Below, in pieces: positions 48,842-59,113 of a DNA stretch of 64,000 nucleotides. A program made the translations under genes and the position numbers. The notes beneath the pieces were generated by a model. It was given only the letters and a program-made list of their open reading frames with translations, searched no databases and was not told the origin of the DNA. The stretch's first letter is position 1; each line of letters opens with the position of its first letter. The DNA comes from Pasteurella sp049670895 (GTDB taxonomy: Bacteria; Pseudomonadota; Gammaproteobacteria; Enterobacterales; Pasteurellaceae): the NCBI RefSeq assembly GCF_049670895.1, contig NZ_CP187170.1. One strand, written 5' to 3'.

Positions 48842-48899
48842 GTGTGTTGAAAAAATAGACTGTTTTTGTTATGTTTGAAGGTAAATAAGGAGGTGAAAT

Positions 48900-49151
48900 A
48901 TGGGAATGTGGCGTTTTTTATTTAAGGAGGTCTGCATTGTAGCAGGATTTTTCCTTATCCCATTATTCTTCGTGCTGTTTTTTGTTCTAAATAACCTGTA
49001 TTGGTATCATATTATTGGGGGCTTATGTTTTTTAGTGTTCGCTACGGTAATCACCTTTTATGTTATCAATAAAAAGATCGAGAGAGAGCTTGAAGAAATG
49101 AAGCGAGAAGAAGATAAACAAAATCAAGTTAAATACGTCATTATTAAATAG
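48900..49151 (+). CDS. Two-helix membrane protein in the moron block
   Basis: An 83-residue protein with two transmembrane segments (about residues 9-30 and 36-54) and a highly charged C-terminal tail (KKIERELEEMKREEDKQNQ). ATG follows AAGGAGGTGAAAT. No family recognised. The following 49152-49267 gap is AT-rich and ends with AGCTCAGCAAATGCTGGGCT, a hairpin with T-run just before the tape measure gene. Confidence 0.6.
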   Translation: MGMWRFLFKEVCIVAGFFLIPLFFVLFFVLNNLYWYHIIGGLCFLVFATVITFYVINKKIERELEEMKREEDKQNQVKYVIIK

Positions 49152-49229
49152 ATCTATCCTCTTTAAATTTTTATTTGATTTTGTAGTAAAAAACTGGAAA
49201 TAAATTAAACAAAAAAATATTAGTGAAAA

Positions 49230-49255
49230 GCTCAGCAAATGCTGGGCTTTTTTTA
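49230..49255 (+). terminator. Terminator closing the moron block
   Basis: AGCTCAGCA and TGCTGGGCT stem with a short loop, followed by TTTTTTTAT. It lies just before the tape measure gene. Confidence 0.7.
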
Positions 49256-49267
49256 TGGGAGAAAATC

Positions 49268-52200
49268 ATGTCGGGTTCTTTAGGATATTTAAATATTCAG
49301 CTTGCATTGGATCAAGTAAAATTTCAAAGTAATTTAGAAAAAGCCCAGAAAAAAGCAAAACAATTCTCAGAAAGGACCACACAATATTTAAACAATATAG
49401 AGAAAGCAGCTCAATCAATTAACAATGTGACTAAGTGGCAATTTCGAGGAGATATTGCAAATTTACTTAGCTCGGCGGCTCAACAAGCCATTAGATATGC
49501 TGAAGCAAATACAAATCTTTCTAACCGGTTACGTTTAGTAACTGAAAACAGTACGCAACTTTCTGCCGCAACACAGGCTGTTTTTGATATTTCACTTCGC
49601 ACAAATCAAGCTGTCGGTGCGACTAGTGAAGTCTATCAACGCTTTGCGAAAAATGCGGATGTTTTAAAAATCAGTCAAGCAGAAGTGGCTGAATTAACAG
49701 AAACAGTATCGAAAGCGGTAGCGATGTCTGGTGCAAGTGCGGCATCCGCAGAAGCTGCGTTAATGCAGTTCGGACAAGCAATGGCGAGCGGCGATCTTCG
49801 TGGTGCGGAATTAAACTCCGTCATGGAACAAACTCCAGCATTAGCACAAGCGATTGCGGATGGTTTGGGGGTAACAGTCGGGCAGCTCAAAGAAATGGGC
49901 AAAAACGGCGAGTTGCAGATTGGAAAAGTGGTTAAAGCACTTCAAAAAGTAAAAGATAAAGTGGATACGGATTTTGAAAAGCGAGTTAAAACGCTTTCGA
50001 TGTCTTTTACTAATCTTGAGACATCATTCATTAAATTTGTCGGTGAAGCAGATAACGCTTATGGCGTAACGCAAAAACTGGCAAAAGGTGTGGAATATGT
50101 TGCAAATAATCTTGGTAATTTGATCGAAACTGCAACGTTATTTGCGGGGGCTTTAGCGATTGGTCATTTAAGCAAGTACTCTTACGAGCTGGTAAAAGCT
50201 GGCATTACAAGTGCGAAAAACACACTTGCTCATACAAGAGAGGCACAAGCAATCGCAACAAAGGCAACAGCGTTGAGAGTTGCAGCACAAGCAGAAATGG
50301 CAAGCTTAACCGCAGAATACAAACTTGCCCAATCTGAGCAAACTCGTTTTGTATTACGTGAACGCATGAAAGCACAAACCGCACAAATTATCGCACTTTC
50401 TCAAGCAGAGAAAACAGCAAAAGAAAATTTAGCAAAAGCAAACACGTTAGCAACATCAACTGCAAAAGGGCTTTCTAGTGTAATGGCATTGCTCGGTGGG
50501 CCTGTTGGTGTGGCAATGATTGCTGGTGGTGCATTGTTGTATTTTGCATCACAGGCAGAATCAGCACGACAAAAAGCACTCGACACAGCAAGTGCAAACC
50601 AAAAATTGAAAGAAAGCTATGAGGGATTAAGTGCAGCGGTATTATCCTTGAAAGTCACAGAGCAGCAAGAAGCATTATCCGATGTTGAAAAACAAATTAA
50701 AAAGATGACTGCTGATATTGAAACGCTTAAGCTGGAATGGAATCTTGTTGGGTTGGACGTTCCAGATAGCGTTAAGAAAGAAATCAACGACTTGACAACA
50801 AAGCTTGAAGTCTTAAAAGAAAATGCAAATATTGAATTTTCTGTTTTAGAGAATCAACTCACCGCACTTGCTCAAACAATGTTATTAAGCGGTAAATCGT
50901 TAGATGATGTGCGTGAAAAATTCAAAATGTTGGGCATTGAGTCGAGTGAAACTGAATGGATCTTGGGTGGTATTCCATCTGTTTTAGATTTAATCAAAAA
51001 AGGAGCGGGAAACGCAGAAGAAAAGATCATTGATTTCACTGAAGCTCAGAAAAAGCTAAATGAAAAATCACAGACAATGCAACAGCGTTTGGAAATCTTA
51101 ACGTTAAAAAGTCAGGGACATGCGAAAGCATCGTTTATTCTTGCTGGATTGTACGAAACACTAAGTGTTAAAGGTGCTGAATATTCAGAAGTGTTGAATG
51201 CAATTGCTCGTGGTGATGTTGCTGCCGCTAAAAGTGCGGCGACAGCGATAAATTTATCTGCCCAGCAGTTGCAAACAATGCTTGATATGGGTAAACAGTT
51301 AGACCAACTTTTTAAAGTGGAAACCCAAACCCAAACGATAGAGACAAATCTGAAAGCAAGTAGTAAAAGTGAAAATACTCGTGAGAACTGGCTTAAATTC
51401 TATGATGACTTACGACAAAAAAGCGGAAGTACATTAAATGAGATTGCAATAGAAGAAGAGAGAATGTTTAAACGTCTTGATGAATATCGTAATAAAGGCG
51501 TGGTATCTCATGAAGAATATGAATCTGCACGGTTTGCTATTACACAGAAATTCAACAAACAACGCCTTGATCTCGCTTCGCAATATGCACCGGAGGTGGG
51601 GTTAAAAGCTAAACTTGAAGAAGATATTGCGGTTATTCGTGAACTTCAACAAGCAAATGAGTTAACTCTCCAGCAAGCACAGCGAGCAATAGATGCGGCA
51701 ACATTGAATTATGCACAAGGTGTATCACAAAATGCAGTGGATCCGCTTGATAAGCTAAGAGGGCAATTTGACCCGAATCAAGATTTAGCCAATAAACAGG
51801 CGGAAGAAATTGCATTGATTAATGCATTTTATGCGAATAAAGAGGGGTTGGAGGAAGAGCATCAAGCACGCATTCAAGAAATTAAAGATCGTTACGATCA
51901 GGAAAGACGAGATAAAGAGCTGAACTATTATGCACAGTCTGCTTCGATGATGTCATCCGCTTTTGATACCATGGCAAACTTAATGGCGACAGCGAAAGGA
52001 AAGCAATCGTCCGCTTATAAAGCGATGTTTGCAGTAAGTAAAGCGTTCGCTATCGCAGAATCGATGATCAAGCTATCGCAAGCTGTCATGCAAGCTATGT
52101 CAGATCCGACGGCTGTCACGCCAGCACAAAAATTTGCGAATATGGCAGCCGTGGTGACAGCTGGGATGAATGTAGTTTCACAAATTTCAAGCGTGGGATT

Positions 52201-52579
52201 CTCAAGTGGCGGCTACACTGGCGATGGTGGAAAATATCAACCAGCAGGGATTGTTCACCGTGGTGAGTATGTCATCACAAAAGAAGCCACAGCGAGACTC
52301 GGTTTGGGGTATCTCAATTTTCTGAATTATGGCAAAAGAGGATTCTCAAGCGGTGGTGGCGTATCTATTCCACGCCTGCCGACTTCTTCATTTCAATCAA
52401 GCACGCCTAATGTTTCTGTGAAAGTCATCAACAATGGTGAACCAGCACAAGCCAACGTTTCAACTAAACAGAAAGATGGACAGCTTGAATTGACGATTGA
52501 ACTTATGCGAGATATCGCTAAAAAAGAAGCAAACGAAGCTATTCAAACAAACTTTAGACCTGGAGGTGCATTCTCATGA
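49268..52579 (+). CDS. Tape measure protein
   Basis: A 1103-residue protein from the ATG preceded by GGGAGAAAATC. An N-terminal tape-measure domain contains ATSEVYQRFAKNADVLKISQ and MSGASAASAEAALMQFGQAM (about residues 120-190). Long helical repeats, hydrophobic segments around 400-440, and a Gly/Ser-rich region FSSGGYTGDGGKYQPAGIVH near 975 follow, the usual lambda gpH-like plan. Length sets tail length, roughly 165 nm by the usual 1.5 Å per residue rule. It follows the moron block rather than GT directly. Confidence 0.92.
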   Translation: MSGSLGYLNIQLALDQVKFQSNLEKAQKKAKQFSERTTQYLNNIEKAAQSINNVTKWQFRGDIANLLSSAAQQAIRYAEANTNLSNRLRLVTENSTQLSAATQAVFDISLRTNQAVGATSEVYQRFAKNADVLKISQAEVAELTETVSKAVAMSGASAASAEAALMQFGQAMASGDLRGAELNSVMEQTPALAQAIADGLGVTVGQLKEMGKNGELQIGKVVKALQKVKDKVDTDFEKRVKTLSMSFTNLETSFIKFVGEADNAYGVTQKLAKGVEYVANNLGNLIETATLFAGALAIGHLSKYSYELVKAGITSAKNTLAHTREAQAIATKATALRVAAQAEMASLTAEYKLAQSEQTRFVLRERMKAQTAQIIALSQAEKTAKENLAKANTLATSTAKGLSSVMALLGGPVGVAMIAGGALLYFASQAESARQKALDTASANQKLKESYEGLSAAVLSLKVTEQQEALSDVEKQIKKMTADIETLKLEWNLVGLDVPDSVKKEINDLTTKLEVLKENANIEFSVLENQLTALAQTMLLSGKSLDDVREKFKMLGIESSETEWILGGIPSVLDLIKKGAGNAEEKIIDFTEAQKKLNEKSQTMQQRLEILTLKSQGHAKASFILAGLYETLSVKGAEYSEVLNAIARGDVAAAKSAATAINLSAQQLQTMLDMGKQLDQLFKVETQTQTIETNLKASSKSENTRENWLKFYDDLRQKSGSTLNEIAIEEERMFKRLDEYRNKGVVSHEEYESARFAITQKFNKQRLDLASQYAPEVGLKAKLEEDIAVIRELQQANELTLQQAQRAIDAATLNYAQGVSQNAVDPLDKLRGQFDPNQDLANKQAEEIALINAFYANKEGLEEEHQARIQEIKDRYDQERRDKELNYYAQSASMMSSAFDTMANLMATAKGKQSSAYKAMFAVSKAFAIAESMIKLSQAVMQAMSDPTAVTPAQKFANMAAVVTAGMNVVSQISSVGFSSGGYTGDGGKYQPAGIVHRGEYVITKEATARLGLGYLNFLNYGKRGFSSGGGVSIPRLPTSSFQSSTPNVSVKVINNGEPAQANVSTKQKDGQLELTIELMRDIAKKEANEAIQTNFRPGGAFS

Positions 52580-52905
52580 TTCAAGAGTTTAAATGGTGTA
52601 TTCGTCCAGAATTAAATATTGATAATGCACCCAAGGTGCTGGAAAGGGAATTTGGTGACGGTTATACACAAAGACAGTCCGCAGGTATTAATAATTTACT
52701 TCGTACATTTTCTGTTGTCGTGAAGGTAAAGAATAAAGAAGCAAAAGCGGTAGATGATTTTCTGGCTAAGCGTAAAGGTGTTGAGCCTTTTTATTTTATT
52801 GACCCACTTTCAAAAGAGAGGAAAAAAGTGGTTTGTATGCAATGGCCAGCCAAAATGGGCATTGCTTATACTGAGTTTTCTTGTGAATTTAAAGAGGTGT
52901 TGTAA
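52576..52905 (+). CDS. Minor tail protein M-like
   Basis: A 109-residue tail tip protein of the lambda gpM family: FKWCIRPELNIDNAPKVLER, FGDGYTQRQSAGINNLLRTF. It starts in an ATGA overlap with the tape measure stop. It forms part of the distal tail. Confidence 0.87.
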   Translation: MIQEFKWCIRPELNIDNAPKVLEREFGDGYTQRQSAGINNLLRTFSVVVKVKNKEAKAVDDFLAKRKGVEPFYFIDPLSKERKKVVCMQWPAKMGIAYTEFSCEFKEVL

Positions 52906-53618
52906 TGCCACAGAATATCAGTACTGAAATGAAACTTGAGCTTTCAAAGCTTGAGCAAAACGCCATGATTGAGCTTTTTGAGGTTGATTTAAGAAGTCTT
53001 AAAGACAAAGACGGCATGAGTGGTGAACTTTATCGATTCTATGCAGGCAAAAATGAAATGATAAATCCGATTGTTTGGCAAGGTAACACTTACCAACCAT
53101 TTGGCGTGAATGCTGATGGTTTTTCAATGTCAGGACAAGGACCATCAAACCGTCCAAAACTCACATTAGCAAATGTGAATGGACTTATCACAGGCCTAGT
53201 AAACCGCTTTGAGCAATGTCTTGGTGGGATTGTTCGTCGTTGGAAAGTGTATGTTCATTATCTCGATGCTGTGAATTTTAAAGAGGGGAACCCGAACGCA
53301 GATCCGAGTCAAGGCGTACCATCACACTTTATCATTGAACAACTTTCAACATTAAAACGAGATTTAGCTGTCTTTACATTAGCATTACCGACAGAAACTG
53401 ACAATGCATTGATTTCATCACGCACAATTGGAATTCATTGTGGTTGGCTTTATCGATCTGCAGAATGTGGCTATATGGGACCACCTGTTGCTGATGAAAA
53501 AGATCAACCTACAAACAGCCTAAAAGAAGACAGATGCAGTTGTTTAATTACAGGGTGTAAGTTGAGAAATAACACACGTAATTATGGCGGATTCGTATCA
53601 GTAAATAAATTGAGGTAG
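52905..53618 (+). CDS. Minor tail protein L-like
   Basis: A 237-residue lambda gpL-like protein: LFEVDLRSLKDKDG, FMSGQGPSNRPKLTLANVNG-type block, and a C-terminal Cys cluster (CGWLYRSAECGYMGP, DRCSCLITGCKLRNN) that in the family binds an iron-sulfur cluster. It precedes K as in lambda. Confidence 0.88.
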   Translation: MPQNISTEMKLELSKLEQNAMIELFEVDLRSLKDKDGMSGELYRFYAGKNEMINPIVWQGNTYQPFGVNADGFSMSGQGPSNRPKLTLANVNGLITGLVNRFEQCLGGIVRRWKVYVHYLDAVNFKEGNPNADPSQGVPSHFIIEQLSTLKRDLAVFTLALPTETDNALISSRTIGIHCGWLYRSAECGYMGPPVADEKDQPTNSLKEDRCSCLITGCKLRNNTRNYGGFVSVNKLR

Positions 53619-53619
53619 T

Positions 53620-54354
53620 ATGTTAAAACAAGAAATAATCAACCACGCAAAACAATGTGAGCCGCACGAGATGTGCGGTTTTGTTGTTTTTGATGGCTCA
53701 GAAAAAATCTTTCTTGCATGTGAGAACGTGGCAGAAGACAAAGAAAATCATTTTGAAATTTCAGCAGAGGATTTCTTAAAAGCGAGTGAATATGACGGGA
53801 TTATCGCACTTGTTCATTCACACCCGAATGGTGAGCCAGTGTTATCGGCGATGGATAGACAAGTGCAGATGTTCTCTCAGCTTGATTTTTGGCTTGTTTG
53901 TAATGATGAGATCCATGACTTCCCAATTATTCCTCACTTGCTTGGTCGTGATTTTATTCATGGAGAAATGGATTGCTACACGCTTTTTCGTGATTTTTAT
54001 CGACTTGCTGGCGTTGATCTCCCAAATTTTGAACGCGATGATTTTTGGTGGGAGGACGGACATAATTTGTATCTCGACAACATCGAAAAATACGGATTTG
54101 AACGCATAAAAGATAAAAGTGCTGTTCAAGTTGGCGATGTAATATTGATTCAAGTCGGTTCCAATGTGCCGAATCACGCAGCGATTTACATCGGCAATCA
54201 ACAAGTTCTACATCACAGCCCAAAACGCCTATCTAAACGAGACTTATATGATGGTTATTGGCTTAAACACACGCATTCAATCTGGAGATTTAAAGAATGG
54301 TCAACGTTAAATTTTACGGCAGTCTTAGACAGTTTGGAACTGTATTCAAGCTAG
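53620..54354 (+). CDS. Tail assembly protein K-like (JAMM plus NlpC/P60)
   Basis: A 244-residue two-domain peptidase. The N-terminal half is a Mov34/JAMM domain with HSHPNGEPVLSAMD (His66, His68, Asp79). The C-terminal half is an NlpC/P60 domain with the catalytic Cys in EMDCYTLFRDFYRL (Cys119) and His in VPNHAAIYIGN. It may cut peptidoglycan or process tail proteins. The 3' end overlaps gene I by 58 bp. Confidence 0.9.
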   Translation: MLKQEIINHAKQCEPHEMCGFVVFDGSEKIFLACENVAEDKENHFEISAEDFLKASEYDGIIALVHSHPNGEPVLSAMDRQVQMFSQLDFWLVCNDEIHDFPIIPHLLGRDFIHGEMDCYTLFRDFYRLAGVDLPNFERDDFWWEDGHNLYLDNIEKYGFERIKDKSAVQVGDVILIQVGSNVPNHAAIYIGNQQVLHHSPKRLSKRDLYDGYWLKHTHSIWRFKEWSTLNFTAVLDSLELYSS

Positions 54355-54902
54355 ACGTAGAGAATGCGGCAGAGGCGATAAAAGCACTCACAACGCAGAT
54401 TCCAAAGTTAAGAGAATTTATTCAAAAAGGCTATTTTACGTTAAAAATCGGCAAAGAATATATCGACAATCGTTATTTGGAAAAAGGTCTGTATTACAAG
54501 CTAAAAGATGAGATGACACTTCACTTGACGCCAGTTTTAAAAGGTTCAAAGCGTGCCGGTATCTTTTCAATTATTGTCGGTGTAATCCTTATTGTTGCCT
54601 CTTACTGGACAGGAGGAACAACATTTGGAATGGGTCTTGCGATGATTGTTGGTGGTGTGGCTCAAATGCTCACAAAACCCCCTCAAATGCCAGAATCAAA
54701 AGAAAAAGACAAGGTGAAATCTACGTCTTTTTCTAATCTATCAAACATGGTTGCTCAAGGGAGAATGGTGCCTCTTGCATATGGTCGAATGTTGTGCGGT
54801 TCAATGGTGATCTCGCAAGGTGTCGAAACAACCAATATAGACATCACGAGTCAGAATTCAAAAGTGGGATTTGGTAAAGGTAGAATAAGAATAGGGGGAT
54901 AA
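54297..54902 (+). CDS. Tail assembly protein I-like
   Basis: A 201-residue protein: MVNVKFYGSLRQFGTVFKLD is a ubiquitin-like N-domain, followed by a glycine-rich hydrophobic segment (about 85-125) and a C-terminal part. This matches the lambda gpI family, needed for tail tip assembly. The start lies inside gene K, with GGAG upstream. Confidence 0.88.
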   Translation: MVNVKFYGSLRQFGTVFKLDVENAAEAIKALTTQIPKLREFIQKGYFTLKIGKEYIDNRYLEKGLYYKLKDEMTLHLTPVLKGSKRAGIFSIIVGVILIVASYWTGGTTFGMGLAMIVGGVAQMLTKPPQMPESKEKDKVKSTSFSNLSNMVAQGRMVPLAYGRMLCGSMVISQGVETTNIDITSQNSKVGFGKGRIRIGG

Positions 54903-54905
54903 AGC

Positions 54906-57900
54906 ATGGGTGGTGATGCTGGTGGTGGCGGTCATACGCCGTACGAAGCACCGGAAACGGGGCGTTCAAAGCAGTTTGTGAAAATTGTTGAGATTATTTC
55001 AGAAGGGGAAATTCAAGGTTTGGTAGACGGTGTTAAGTCTGTTTACTTAGATAAAACGCCAGTCCAAGCAAGTGATGGCAGTTATAACTTTAAAAATGTA
55101 GATGCACAAGGTCGAATTGGTGTACAAGATCAGGATGTAATGGAAGGATTTAATACATCTGAAAAAGAAGTCGTGGTAGGTACACAAGTTAGAAAACAAA
55201 CACCACTAACACGTACTATTACTGATAGTAAAGTAAGTCGCTTGCGGTTCACTGTTGGTGTTCAATCTCTTTTTAGTCAGAATGATCAAGGGGATACACA
55301 CGGTACAACAGTTCATTTTTTGTTAAAAATTGGTGATAGCACACATCCAATCTCAATTAATGGAAAATACAGCAATCAATACTTAAAACAATATGAGTTC
55401 GGCAACCTCCCTCCTGTGCCATTTACAATCCAATTTGAGAGAATCACGGAAGACAGCACAAGCCAACGTTTACAGAATAATACAATATGGGCAAGCTATA
55501 CTGAAATTATTGAGACTGAATTCACCTATCCAAACACTGCCATTGTGGGCGTTCGATTTGATTCTGAGTACTTTGGTTCAATTCCGAATAGAACCTACGA
55601 GATTTATGGTATTAAGTTGAAAGTGCCAAGTAATTACGATCCTGTAAATCGCACTTATACGGGGTTATGGGATGGAACGTTCAAAATTGCATGGTCTAAC
55701 AATCCAGCGTGGGTACTCTATGACTTAATGACAAATAAACGCTATGGATTAGGACAACGTCTAGGGGCGTTTAATGTGGATAAGTGGGCACTTTACCAAG
55801 TTGCACAATATTGTGATCAGCTTGTCCCAGATGGATTTGGTGGACAGGAGCCTAGATTTACCTGTAATGCATGGTTGACTGATCAGCGTAAGGCTTATGA
55901 CGTGATTAGTGATCTTTGCTCAATTTTCCGAGCATTGCCTGTATGGAATGGGCAAGAGTTTACTGTTGTTATGGACAGACCATCAGATCCTGTATGGACT
56001 TACACAAACGCAAACGTCATCAACGGAGAATTTTCATATCAATACTCGGCACAGAAATCACGACACAACGAGATTCACGTTGAATATGTTGATGCAAATG
56101 ATAGTTATGAGAGAAAAATAGAAGTCATTTCTGATGATGACTTGATTAAACGTCACGGTTTGAATATTAAAAAAATCACAGCGTTTGCCTGCACTTCGAG
56201 AGGCCAAGCATTCAGAATGGGGAAATGGATGTTAGAAACGGGTCGTCTCGAAACAAAAACGGTAACATTTACCGTAGGAGCTGAGGGGTTAATGCATATT
56301 CCTGGTGACATTATCCGAGTCGCAGACTGCTATTATGCAGATACTAATATCGGTGGTCGTGTTTTGTCGATTTCTGAAAATATTGTCACACTAGATAGAG
56401 AAATCACTATTGCAGGTGAAAGTTATTTAACGTATGTGAACCAAGAGGCAAAACATAAAGATATTCGTATTTTGTCGGTTAATGGAAACTTAGTCTCCCT
56501 AGAATTTGAACCTATCGGATTAGAAAAATACGGTGTTTGGTCAATCACAACACAAAAAATCGACGTCCAGTTATTCCGTGCACTGGAAATTAATGAAGAA
56601 AAAGACGGTCAATATACCATTGTTGCACTTCAACACGAGCCACAAAAAGAAGCTATTGTTGATAATGGTGCTGTTTTTGAGCCAAAAGAAACATCTTTAT
56701 TGACTGCCGGACTTGATAAAGTGCAGCACGTCGAAGTCAATTCGGACGGCGAGGGTGTATCACTCAGTTTTGATTATGTTGTGAAACATAGTGCCATGGT
56801 TAAGTATCAGATTAAATTATATAAGAATGGTAGTTTTTATAATATTTATGACGATTTAACCACACCTCACCACAAGTTTATTAGTTTGCCAGATGGAGAA
56901 TATACCGCTGAGATTAGAGCCAAAAACGAAGATGGGCAACTTTCTGAAGCTGTGACGACAACGTTTAATATTCGTTTTGCTGTAAGTGAATTATCGACCG
57001 TTTCAAAAGTTTTTGGGATTTTATTGCAGTGGAAAAATCCAGTATTTGCCAACCCAAGTTCCGCAATTGAGATCTGGACCAGTAAAGAGAATCGATTTGA
57101 AACAGCTAGAAAGCTTGTCACGCTAGCGTATCCGACAAATAGCTATTCATTTGACGGGCTTGGAGTAAGTGAAACACACTATTTCTGGATACGTATGATT
57201 GATACAGTAAACGGAAATGCGGGGGAGTTCACTGAATCTGTGATCGGCACATCCGAAAGTTCAGGAGAAAAACTTGTAAATTATCTGCAAGGACAAGTCA
57301 CTAAAAATATATTCTCGCAAGAGTTAGCACAAGAAATCACACAGATTGAGACAAAGGCAGAAGATGCTAGAAATAAAGTGCTCATTGCGGAATCTCGTCT
57401 CCATCATATGATGCACGGGAATGAGAATATTCTTAAAGATTCTGAGTTCACGCGAGTGAGCCTGTGGGGCGGTACAAACATCAATATTCATGATAATTCT
57501 CAGAGAGTTGGTTTAAGAATCGTAAATAAACTTACGAAAAAAACAACAGGTAGTCATGCTGTCGGGATTATCACTCACCGAGACAATCGAGTAACGAATA
57601 TTGAACAAGGTAAGCAGTACACGCTTTCATTTTATGCCAGAGGTAACTTTAATTCATTGAATAAAATGGAATTAAAGGAAAAAGGCACAAAATGGCAAGC
57701 ATTGCAAGCAATTCCACTTTCGCAAGAATGGGAAAAGAAAACTATCACTTTTACAGCAAACTGGAGTTCAAGTGAAGCTGGGATTCTTATTGCTGCCGCA
57801 CCTCCAAATCTTAGAGATTGGTATGAGATTCACTCTGTAAAACTTGAAAAAGGAACACAATCTACTGACTGGTCTGAGTTTGGTGATTCTGCTCTCGGAG

Positions 57901-58745
57901 ATTTACGAGCTGAAGTTTCATCAACAAATAGTGCAATAGCGAGCATTGACGGAAAACTGAGAGCAACGCATACACTTAAAACAGAAGTCACTCGTGGCGG
58001 TAAGCGTGCTTTTGCTGGAATTGCGTTGGGTGCTGGTGCAGATGCACAAAACGCAGAATCGCAAGTGATCATTTTAGCTAATAAGCTTGCAATTGCAGAT
58101 CCAAATAGTGCAACACTTAAAGCACCTTTTGTTGTGGTGAATGAAGGCGGACAATCAAAAGTTGCGATTGCAGGTGACTTGATCGCAAATGGCTCGATCA
58201 CTGGTAATATGATTCAAGCCAATGCATCAATAAATGCACCTGTAATCACAGGGGGGAGCATTAGCGGTAACAGTATAAACGGTGCGACCGTTCGTGGCTC
58301 GGTGATTGAAGGCGGGATCATACGTGGTGCACATTTAGAAGGGGCGACGGGCAAATTCACTGGTGAATTGGAAGTGACAAAAATTGTTGGTGGGGACATT
58401 ATCGAGCATGTCAAAGGCAGATTAAAAAGAACAGGGACTTATCATGATTATTATTCTTATACAACATATGGCGAAGATAAAGACCGAGAGGAGAGTACAA
58501 CTGTAGAACTTGGTATTTATACCGCTAAGATTCATATAAGATCCTCGAAAGTAGAACGCTATATCTATATTGGTAATAATGAGATTTCGGATATTCTACC
58601 TGCGAATATAAGTAAAACTTACACGCTTGAGCGTAGGGATAAGCTTATTACAAGAAGGAATGATTATAGCATCGCATCAGCACCATTAGACTTCCTAGTT
58701 ATGGCTTATGCCGTAAGTTCTAACGCAACAATAACTGTTCTTTAA
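54906..58745 (+). CDS. Tail tip host-specificity protein J-like
   Basis: A 1279-residue central fibre protein. The N-terminal half has the gpJ blocks FVKIVEIISEGEIQGLVDGV and NPAWVLYDLMTNKRYGLGQR. A fibronectin-like section follows at about 610-790. The C-terminal third carries a carbohydrate-binding-like module (NILKDSEFTRVSLWGGTNIN to VKLEKGTQSTDWSEF) and a glycine-rich repeat region before a variable end. It probably contacts the host receptor. Confidence 0.92.
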   Translation: MGGDAGGGGHTPYEAPETGRSKQFVKIVEIISEGEIQGLVDGVKSVYLDKTPVQASDGSYNFKNVDAQGRIGVQDQDVMEGFNTSEKEVVVGTQVRKQTPLTRTITDSKVSRLRFTVGVQSLFSQNDQGDTHGTTVHFLLKIGDSTHPISINGKYSNQYLKQYEFGNLPPVPFTIQFERITEDSTSQRLQNNTIWASYTEIIETEFTYPNTAIVGVRFDSEYFGSIPNRTYEIYGIKLKVPSNYDPVNRTYTGLWDGTFKIAWSNNPAWVLYDLMTNKRYGLGQRLGAFNVDKWALYQVAQYCDQLVPDGFGGQEPRFTCNAWLTDQRKAYDVISDLCSIFRALPVWNGQEFTVVMDRPSDPVWTYTNANVINGEFSYQYSAQKSRHNEIHVEYVDANDSYERKIEVISDDDLIKRHGLNIKKITAFACTSRGQAFRMGKWMLETGRLETKTVTFTVGAEGLMHIPGDIIRVADCYYADTNIGGRVLSISENIVTLDREITIAGESYLTYVNQEAKHKDIRILSVNGNLVSLEFEPIGLEKYGVWSITTQKIDVQLFRALEINEEKDGQYTIVALQHEPQKEAIVDNGAVFEPKETSLLTAGLDKVQHVEVNSDGEGVSLSFDYVVKHSAMVKYQIKLYKNGSFYNIYDDLTTPHHKFISLPDGEYTAEIRAKNEDGQLSEAVTTTFNIRFAVSELSTVSKVFGILLQWKNPVFANPSSAIEIWTSKENRFETARKLVTLAYPTNSYSFDGLGVSETHYFWIRMIDTVNGNAGEFTESVIGTSESSGEKLVNYLQGQVTKNIFSQELAQEITQIETKAEDARNKVLIAESRLHHMMHGNENILKDSEFTRVSLWGGTNINIHDNSQRVGLRIVNKLTKKTTGSHAVGIITHRDNRVTNIEQGKQYTLSFYARGNFNSLNKMELKEKGTKWQALQAIPLSQEWEKKTITFTANWSSSEAGILIAAAPPNLRDWYEIHSVKLEKGTQSTDWSEFGDSALGDLRAEVSSTNSAIASIDGKLRATHTLKTEVTRGGKRAFAGIALGAGADAQNAESQVIILANKLAIADPNSATLKAPFVVVNEGGQSKVAIAGDLIANGSITGNMIQANASINAPVITGGSISGNSINGATVRGSVIEGGIIRGAHLEGATGKFTGELEVTKIVGGDIIEHVKGRLKRTGTYHDYYSYTTYGEDKDREESTTVELGIYTAKIHIRSSKVERYIYIGNNEISDILPANISKTYTLERRDKLITRRNDYSIASAPLDFLVMAYAVSSNATITVL

Positions 58746-58749
58746 CCAC

Positions 58750-58775
58750 GACCGCCTAAAGTGCGGTCTTTTTTT
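58750..58775 (+). terminator. Uptake-signal-like terminator after J
   Basis: GACCGC and GCGGTC stem containing AAAGTGCGGTC, followed by a T-run. The same 26 bases recur at 59104. Confidence 0.75.
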
Positions 58776-58786
58776 TGGAGAAAAAA

Positions 58787-59113
58787 ATGAAATACATTGA
58801 AAAAAACCTTGAAGATGAGCAAACGGGTGCCATCACAGCATACCATGAGATCTCGATTTTGAACGTAGATTACCCAAACAACCATATTTCTGTTGTGATG
58901 AGTTCGTTTGTGTCGAAGAAAACGAAAAATGCAGGGAAAAGTGCACTATCCCATAACTCAATTTTCATTAATAATGCATTTCCAGAAAATCGTGAAGTTT
59001 GTGTTCATGACTGGATTCTCAATGAGCTTGTGAAAACAAAACCAGAAAACACAGCGGAAGGCGAAATGCCTAATCGTTATATGTTTACAAACGGAACAAT
59101 TAAGACCGCCTAA
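58787..59113 (+). CDS. Hypothetical protein between J and tail fibre
   Basis: A 108-residue protein, MKYIEKNLEDEQTGAITAYH, with DWILNELVKTKPEN near the end. I choose the ATG preceded by GGAGAAAAAA. Its last codons ACC GCC TAA lie inside the terminator hairpin that follows. Position suggests a tail-associated or fibre accessory protein; family not recognised. Confidence 0.6.
   Translation: MKYIEKNLEDEQTGAITAYHEISILNVDYPNNHISVVMSSFVSKKTKNAGKSALSHNSIFINNAFPENREVCVHDWILNELVKTKPENTAEGEMPNRYMFTNGTIKTA

Noticed and set aside
53842..54223. Minus-strand frames inside tail gene K
   Set aside because: Antisense shadows of a clear two-domain peptidase gene.
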